Of a DNA stretch of 64,000 nucleotides, positions 60,070 to 64,000 are shown piece by piece (position 1 is the stretch's first letter; every line of letters begins with the position of its first letter). The position numbers were made by a program, and so were the translations under genes. Origin of the DNA: Clostridia bacterium (GTDB lineage Bacteria > Bacillota > Clostridia > Christensenellales > Christensenellaceae); the NCBI GenBank assembly GCA_017531505.1, contig JAFXKX010000007.1, positions 1 to 64,000 on the forward strand, given 5' to 3'. The notes under the pieces are model-generated. The model made no database searches, had not been told where the DNA came from, and worked only from the letters and a program-made list of their open reading frames with translations.

Positions 60070-60904
60070 TCCGCTTCCAGACCTTTCCGCCGATCAATCT
60101 TCTTGCAGAGCGCTCCTTGACATGGTAGATCTCTTCAAGAACTTCGTGCAAAGATTTGATGTCCAGATATCTGGTCAAATTTCCCTCATGTGCCAAAGAG
60201 ATAACACCGTTCTCCTCGGAAACAATCAGAATATGTGCATCCGATACTTCCGAAATGCCCAGACCCGCACGGTGACGGGTACCCAATTCGGAAGAGAGAT
60301 TGCGATTATCGCTCAGCGGTAAAAAACAGCCTGCCGCAACGATACGGTCTTCTTTAATAATCATTGCACCATCGTGCAGCGGTGCATTGTGAAAAAAGAT
60401 ATTTTCCAACAGTTCACTGGTAATACGTGCATCCACCAATTGCCCGCTTTCGATCACATCCTGCAGACCGGTTTGGTTTTCAAATACAATGAGTGCACCT
60501 ACTTTATGCTTTGACATATTCAGTACAGCACGTTCGATCTCTTCGATTTCACGGCTGAAATCTTTGATCTCTGTGCCGGATACCATTGCAAACAGTTTAT
60601 TGCGGCCCATATGCTCCAACGCCCGGCGGATCTCAGGCTGGAAGATAATGATGATAATGATCAGGCCGGCCTCAATAAACTTATTGAGTACCCATGACAT
60701 CGCCGATAATCCGATACTCTCACAGGCAAATGCCAGCACAATAAATAAACCGAGCCCCTTCAAAACCTGCGAAGCTCTTGTTTTACGGGTCAACTTCAAA
60801 AGTCCGTAGACTGCTACCGCGATCAGAAGAATATCCACCAGATCCAACAGTGTGAAGTTTAATCCATTATTTGAAATCTTTTCGAATATTTCCGTCAGAT
60901 TCAT
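60062..60904 (-). CDS. cdaA: Diadenylate cyclase CdaA
   Basis: Makes cyclic di-AMP from two ATP, controlling cell-wall and potassium homeostasis. 280 residues: three N-terminal membrane helices (about 20-90), then the DAC domain with Asp178-Gly-Ala180 and Arg210-His-Arg212 active-site motifs intact. It is 37 bases after a Spo0E-like gene on the same strand and upstream of cdaR. Confidence 0.97.
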   Translation of the reverse strand: MNLTEIFEKISNNGLNFTLLDLVDILLIAVAVYGLLKLTRKTRASQVLKGLGLFIVLAFACESIGLSAMSWVLNKFIEAGLIIIIIIFQPEIRRALEHMGRNKLFAMVSGTEIKDFSREIEEIERAVLNMSKHKVGALIVFENQTGLQDVIESGQLVDARITSELLENIFFHNAPLHDGAMIIKEDRIVAAGCFLPLSDNRNLSSELGTRHRAGLGISEVSDAHILIVSEENGVISLAHEGNLTRYLDIKSLHEVLEEIYHVKERSARRLIGGKVWKRNG

Positions 60905-60941
60905 TTGCTTTCCCTTTTCTCATTTCCACCGCAATGGGCTC

Positions 60942-61199
60942 TTATGTGTTTCTGTCTGTCGGTTGTTCCGTAGTCACCTTTTCTGCTGCTTCCGCTTCCT
61001 TCAACATTTCCCTGAGTTGTTGGATATCCAGCATCATATAGTCTGCTTTTCTGCTCTGTTCCAACAGTTCCAGATCCTTGCCAAGCGGCCGCCCTGCAGT
61101 CAATGCCTCTTCTGCCATACGATTCAGTTGCTCAAGTTCGATCTCGTAAGCCTCTTCCTTTTGCCGAAGAAGCTTCTTTGTATCTGTTTGTTTTTTCAT
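60942..61199 (-). CDS. Spo0E-like small coiled-coil protein
   Basis: 85 residues. Two antiparallel helices (EEAYEIELEQLNRMAEEAL, then DLELLEQSRKADYMMLDIQQ) match the Spo0E-type layout; the motif SRKAD stands at the place of SQELD of Spo0E aspartyl-phosphate phosphatases, with Asp retained. Spo0E dephosphorylates Spo0A. The match rests on a short motif and on length, so it is tentative. ATG at 61199 is preferred because AGGGGCGATAG stands upstream. It precedes cdaA on the same strand with a promoter at 61253-61281. Confidence 0.5.
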   Translation of the reverse strand: MKKQTDTKKLLRQKEEAYEIELEQLNRMAEEALTAGRPLGKDLELLEQSRKADYMMLDIQQLREMLKEAEAAEKVTTEQPTDRNT

Positions 61200-61227
61200 A
61201 CTATCGCCCCTGTTCCGGCAGTTTATC

Positions 61228-61244
61228 GTACACAAATGGTGTAC
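61228..61244. promoter_or_regulatory. Inverted repeat in leader of Spo0E-like gene
   Basis: GTACAC-AAATG-GTGTAC, perfect 6-bp arms, between the -10 box at 61253 and the start codon at 61199. It could be an operator or an RNA hairpin. Confidence 0.4.
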
Positions 61245-61252
61245 CTACTTTT

Positions 61253-61281
61253 ATTTTATTCCCTGCCACTATTTTTATCAA
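61253..61281 (-). promoter_or_regulatory. Promoter of Spo0E-like/cdaA/cdaR operon
   Basis: On the minus strand TTGATA (61276-61281), 17 bases, TAAAAT (61253-61258), immediately after the lipoprotein stop codon. Confidence 0.7.
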
Positions 61282-61282
61282 G

Positions 61283-62257
61283 TTAATCTTGCAGGTATTC
61301 TGCAAATACCATGTGCAAAACCCCTTGATCATCCCATTCAAAATACAGCATCTCGTGCAGTTCCTGCGTTTCGGCCAGACCCCGTTCCGTCAGAAACGCC
61401 GCGTCCGCCGCATGGATACGATATGTATATACTGCTTCTACCCAGTAATGATAATCTGCCGTATACCCATCGTACACCATTGTTTTCCCGTCACCTGCTT
61501 GCAACTGCTTTTTCAGCAGACGTACATTGACGCCATATTTCTCATATTCCTGTTGCTGATCGTTCAGGCTTTCCAGCGAGATCCCATCTCTGTCAAGAAA
61601 CTCCCCGGCCACATAGGTCGTATAAAAATCCCACGCTTCTTGTGCGGAGAATGTATTGCATTGCATTTCATAACGCCAGTACAGATATTGATTGGCAATA
61701 CGCAGCATATCATCCTTCTGCTGCTGGGTCAGTTTCTGTCGATGCTCTATGGGCAGCATATCTCCGTCTTCGGGTAAGTAAGAGAATCCGGATATTTTGT
61801 AATCTCCGTCCTGATCGATAAAATAGACCTGATAGATCAGATCGTAAGTTTGCCCTTCTTCAAAATAATTCTGCTCCGGGTAATCCGGGCGGAACTGTTC
61901 GATATACACCCGTACTTTGAGTTTTTGAACGACATAATCAACTCCGTCCAGTGTCTGATATTCAAACCCACGGTCCTCTGACAGCAGCAGGCTGCTGATC
62001 AATTCCGTATCCTGCACATGATATACACCGGCATTATAAGCAGGGTCCTCCAGATAATACGCCAGATACTCCTGTTCGTAATGCGACTTGGCGAATTCCG
62101 TCATTTTCTTTTCCGTAAATGCTGTATAATCCGCATCCCACAATAACTGCATCAGTTCTTCGCAAACATCGTACAGTTCCTCAGGTGTATGCGGTTGTTT
62201 GCTGCATCCGGTCAATATACAAAGCAATGCCAATACCATTGCGAACAGTCGTTTCAT
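61283..62257 (-). CDS. Lipoprotein of unknown function
   Basis: 324 residues. A lipoprotein signal ends in LCILTGC (Cys near residue 18). The mature part is rich in Tyr, Glu and Asp and is predicted to be mixed alpha/beta (VYIEQFRPDYPEQNYFEEG, YDLIYQVYFID). No catalytic motif is visible. GGAGG precedes ATG at 62257. It is divergent from DUF421, with the promoters between them. Confidence 0.8.
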   Translation of the reverse strand: MKRLFAMVLALLCILTGCSKQPHTPEELYDVCEELMQLLWDADYTAFTEKKMTEFAKSHYEQEYLAYYLEDPAYNAGVYHVQDTELISSLLLSEDRGFEYQTLDGVDYVVQKLKVRVYIEQFRPDYPEQNYFEEGQTYDLIYQVYFIDQDGDYKISGFSYLPEDGDMLPIEHRQKLTQQQKDDMLRIANQYLYWRYEMQCNTFSAQEAWDFYTTYVAGEFLDRDGISLESLNDQQQEYEKYGVNVRLLKKQLQAGDGKTMVYDGYTADYHYWVEAVYTYRIHAADAAFLTERGLAETQELHEMLYFEWDDQGVLHMVFAEYLQD

Positions 62258-62335
62258 CGTTACCTCCTGCACCTATTCTTTATAGAGTATCTCATTTTCT
62301 CTTACTTCTCAATACCAATCCGCATTCCAATTTAT

Positions 62336-62364
62336 GTATATTCCGTGAATTTCCTCACATACTA
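62336..62364 (+). promoter_or_regulatory. SigG-like sporulation promoter of DUF421/DUF4363
   Basis: GTATA (62336-62340), 17-base spacer, CATACTA (62358-62364). This fits the forespore SigG consensus known from Bacillus (GHATR-N17-18-CATNMTA) and lies 23 bases before the start codon. No better sigma-A promoter is visible. Confidence 0.5.
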
Positions 62365-62387
62365 ACGGTATCTGTAAGGAGGAATTT

Positions 62388-63104
62388 ATGGTCAATCTCA
62401 TTTTCCGTACTGTTATCGTATACAGTTTGCTGATCATCACGCTTCGCTGCATGGGGCAAAAACAAGCCGGACAATTGCAGGCACATGAAATGGTGGTCAC
62501 TTTGCTGATTGCAGAAATCGCTACCGTTCCTATCGACGACAACGATACTCCGTTGTTATTCGGTATCCTTCCTGCACTGATACTGGCATTGATGTGTTCC
62601 TTCATCAATTATCTGTGCCGCAAAAGCCTGCATATCCGCACCTATCTGTGCGGTACTCCCAGCGTACTGATCCATAATGGCGCTTTACAATATCAGGAGA
62701 TCAACAGGATCGGCTATCCGCTCACCGATTTGATGGAGCAGCTGCGCATTGCCGGGCAAACAGATATCACCGCTATTCAATATGCCATCCTGGAAACCAA
62801 CGGTCAGTTATCGGTATTACCTTATGCCGATCAGGCACCGCTTACTCCTGCACAGGCTTCATTGGTCGTGACTGATGCAGCGTTTTATTCGGCAGTACTG
62901 ATCGACGGGTGCTTTCATAAATCCGGCCTTGCGCACCTGCATTTATCCGCAGATGCGCTGCAAAAGTTTATTTGTCGGTTCGGTTACTCTTCGCCCAAAG
63001 AGGTACTGATTATGACGATTTCAGATACCGGCGATGTATTTTTGCAGGACCGTGCCGGCAATACACATACCGCCACCCTTTCCATGGAGCGTTCGCATGC
63101 TTAA
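62388..63104 (+). CDS. DUF421 (YetF-like) membrane protein
   Basis: 238 residues. Two to three N-terminal helices (about 1-75), then a soluble DUF421 domain with VTLLIAEIATVPIDD near residue 38 and a TYLCGTPSVLIHNG segment near residue 88. DUF421 proteins sit in the spore membrane in some Bacillus; the exact function is not known. AAGGAGG precedes the start. It overlaps the DUF4363 gene by eight bases. Confidence 0.88.
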   Translation: MVNLIFRTVIVYSLLIITLRCMGQKQAGQLQAHEMVVTLLIAEIATVPIDDNDTPLLFGILPALILALMCSFINYLCRKSLHIRTYLCGTPSVLIHNGALQYQEINRIGYPLTDLMEQLRIAGQTDITAIQYAILETNGQLSVLPYADQAPLTPAQASLVVTDAAFYSAVLIDGCFHKSGLAHLHLSADALQKFICRFGYSSPKEVLIMTISDTGDVFLQDRAGNTHTATLSMERSHA

Positions 63105-63450
63105 ACGATTTCTGATTTTTCTTTTATGCATCGCATTGTTTACCGGCTGTATATTTCATGACTGTTATGTCCAACATACCTTCCGCACTCTGAATGACCT
63201 GTTGGATCGATTGGAAAACGGAGAAAACAAATTCTCTGTACTCTATGATGCCTGGGTTCATCATCAGCCGGTCCTCAAGCTGTTTATGAAACAAGGACAT
63301 TTGGAAGAGATTTCTCTGCTGATGCACAGTCTCTCTGTACAAATCGCCATACAAGATTCTGCCGCCGCTGCCGAAACCATCTCCTTGCTGCGATATCATC
63401 TGCAGAAGCTTCCTCGCTCCAGTACACTTACGCTGCACAATCTTTTATAA
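63097..63450 (+). CDS. DUF4363 family protein
   Basis: 117 residues. A hydrophobic N-terminal helix (FLIFLLCIALFTGCIF) anchors a helical domain with LNDLLDRLENGE near residue 33 and WVHHQPVLKLFMKQGHLEEI near residue 50, the DUF4363 pattern of four-helix proteins. It is coupled by overlap to DUF421, a common pairing in Clostridia. A bidirectional terminator follows. Confidence 0.82.
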   Translation: MLKRFLIFLLCIALFTGCIFHDCYVQHTFRTLNDLLDRLENGENKFSVLYDAWVHHQPVLKLFMKQGHLEEISLLMHSLSVQIAIQDSAAAAETISLLRYHLQKLPRSSTLTLHNLL

Positions 63451-63453
63451 AGA

Positions 63454-63482
63454 AAAACGCTGCAAATGCAGCGTTTTCTTTA
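63454..63482. terminator. Bidirectional terminator
   Basis: AAAACGCTGCA (63454-63464) pairs with TGCAGCGTTTT (63467-63477), between the DUF4363 and acyl-CoA synthetase genes. Confidence 0.88.
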
Positions 63483-64000
63483 CAGACGATTACGGATGAT
63501 CTTACCACTGGTCGTCTTGGGCAGTTCATCTTTGAATACAACGATACGGGGATACTTATACGGTGCCGTCCGTTTCTTAACATAATCCTGAATTTCCTTT
63601 TTCAGCGATTCGCTGGGCTGTGTATCGCGGGTCAATACGATACTTGCCTTGACAACCTGACCGCGAATGGGATCGGGTGCAGGGGAAACACCGCATTCCA
63701 ATACATACGGCAATTCCATAATAACGCTTTCGATCTCAAAGGGCCCGATACGATAACCGGAGGACTTGATAACGTCATCTACACGGCCGACATACCAAAA
63801 ATATCCATCTTCATCACGCCATGCGGTATCTCCGGTGTGATAGTATCCGTCATGCCAGCTTTCACGTGTTTTCTCTTCTTCATGATAATATCCGCAGAAC
63901 AATCCGCACGGAGTCTTATCAGCAGTCTTGATTACGATTTCACCTACCTCACCGATCTCTGCACTGTCACCCTCTCTGGTGATCAGATCTACATCATACA
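63480..64000 (-). CDS. AMP-binding acyl/acetyl-CoA synthetase, C-terminal part
   Basis: Only the C-terminal ~173 residues lie in the window; the gene continues beyond position 64000 upstream. Seen: [35 protein letters not shown] hinge (GRVDDVIK) and the C-terminal [13 protein letters not shown] with the catalytic Lys. The family activates carboxylic acids with ATP and CoA. The hinge and GYYHTGD context fit an acetyl- or medium-chain acyl-CoA synthetase; the substrate is uncertain. Confidence 0.9.
   Translation of the reverse strand, partial: YDVDLITREGDSAEIGEVGEIVIKTADKTPCGLFCGYYHEEEKTRESWHDGYYHTGDTAWRDEDGYFWYVGRVDDVIKSSGYRIGPFEIESVIMELPYVLECGVSPAPDPIRGQVVKASIVLTRDTQPSESLKKEIQDYVKKRTAPYKYPRIVVFKDELPKTTSGKIIRNRL

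Overview
The window is a moderately AT-balanced, gene-dense chromosomal segment of an anaerobic, probably gut-associated member of class Clostridia (Bacillota). The evidence is indirect but consistent: strong AGGAGG ribosome-binding sites, sigma-A promoters of the TTGACA-17-TATAAT type, encoded CCA ends on the tRNAs, ferredoxin-dependent energy metabolism (Nfn transhydrogenase, 2-oxoacid:ferredoxin oxidoreductase), a type 1B PyrD/PyrK dihydroorotate dehydrogenase, an LTA-synthase-type sulfatase, cyclic-di-AMP genes, and sporulation-flavoured genes (SpoIID-like domain, DUF421/DUF4363 behind a SigG-like promoter, a Spo0E-like protein). I cannot name the genus. I see no prophage, insertion sequence, CRISPR array or replication origin. 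No gene-free stretch exceeds about 300 bases apart from 6066-6399, which holds tRNA-Ser with its own promoter and terminator.

Layout. 1-1480: tuf downstream of tRNA-Gly(CCC), with one promoter in front of both. 1543-6065: VanW-type envelope protein, small proteins, flavin reductase-like protein, NAD-dependent epimerase and a metallo-beta-lactamase-fold hydrolase. 6132-7973: tRNA-Ser(CGA), a two-gene lipid unit (acyltransferase plus PAP2) and tRNA-Val(CAC). 8067-15964: a sugar salvage cluster, with an acyltransferase-like protein, Gfo/Idh/MocA oxidoreductase, sugar nucleotidyltransferase, N-acetylhexosamine kinase (NahK), GalE, GalK and GalT; it would phosphorylate galactose and N-acetylhexosamine and feed them into UDP-sugar pools. 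16033-23765: PH-domain protein, a DUF6320/acyltransferase pair, an ECF S-component with a kinase-like protein behind a possible attenuator, DegV, a SpoIID/peptidoglycan-binding pair and RidA. 23816-26090: two COG0523 GTPases, one carrying seven Cys/His-rich repeats. 26212-27123: a barnase-type lipoprotein with its barstar.

27225-37195 is a complete UMP biosynthesis operon, pyrC-carA-carB-pyrK-pyrD-pyrF-pyrE-pyrB-pyrI, with many overlapping start/stop codons. Its CarA has lost all three glutaminase catalytic residues (Cys to Gly251, His to Tyr336, Glu to Asp338), which suggests that carbamoyl phosphate is made here from free ammonia, or that CarA is only structural. 37217-46461 holds GrpB-family protein, deoC, an orphan 613-residue membrane protein, LTA synthase, a PhnP-like hydrolase, a DacF-type carboxypeptidase with an arginine-rich tail, a degenerate M28-like protein and an XRE regulator. 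46528-51227 holds the conserved rsfS-yqeK-nadD and yhbY-obgE-nth genes, split by an inverted membrane-protein gene. 51343-58715 is a redox block: NfnAB, Vor/Kor oxidoreductase, a P-loop ATPase and a FAD dehydrogenase. 58780-64000 holds cdaR-cdaA, a Spo0E-like protein, a lipoprotein, DUF421/DUF4363 and the C-terminus of an acyl-CoA synthetase.

The observations most worth checking are the glutaminase-dead CarA, the Cys/His repeat array in the CobW GTPase, the lipoprotein barnase with barstar, and the leader in front of the ECF S-component.
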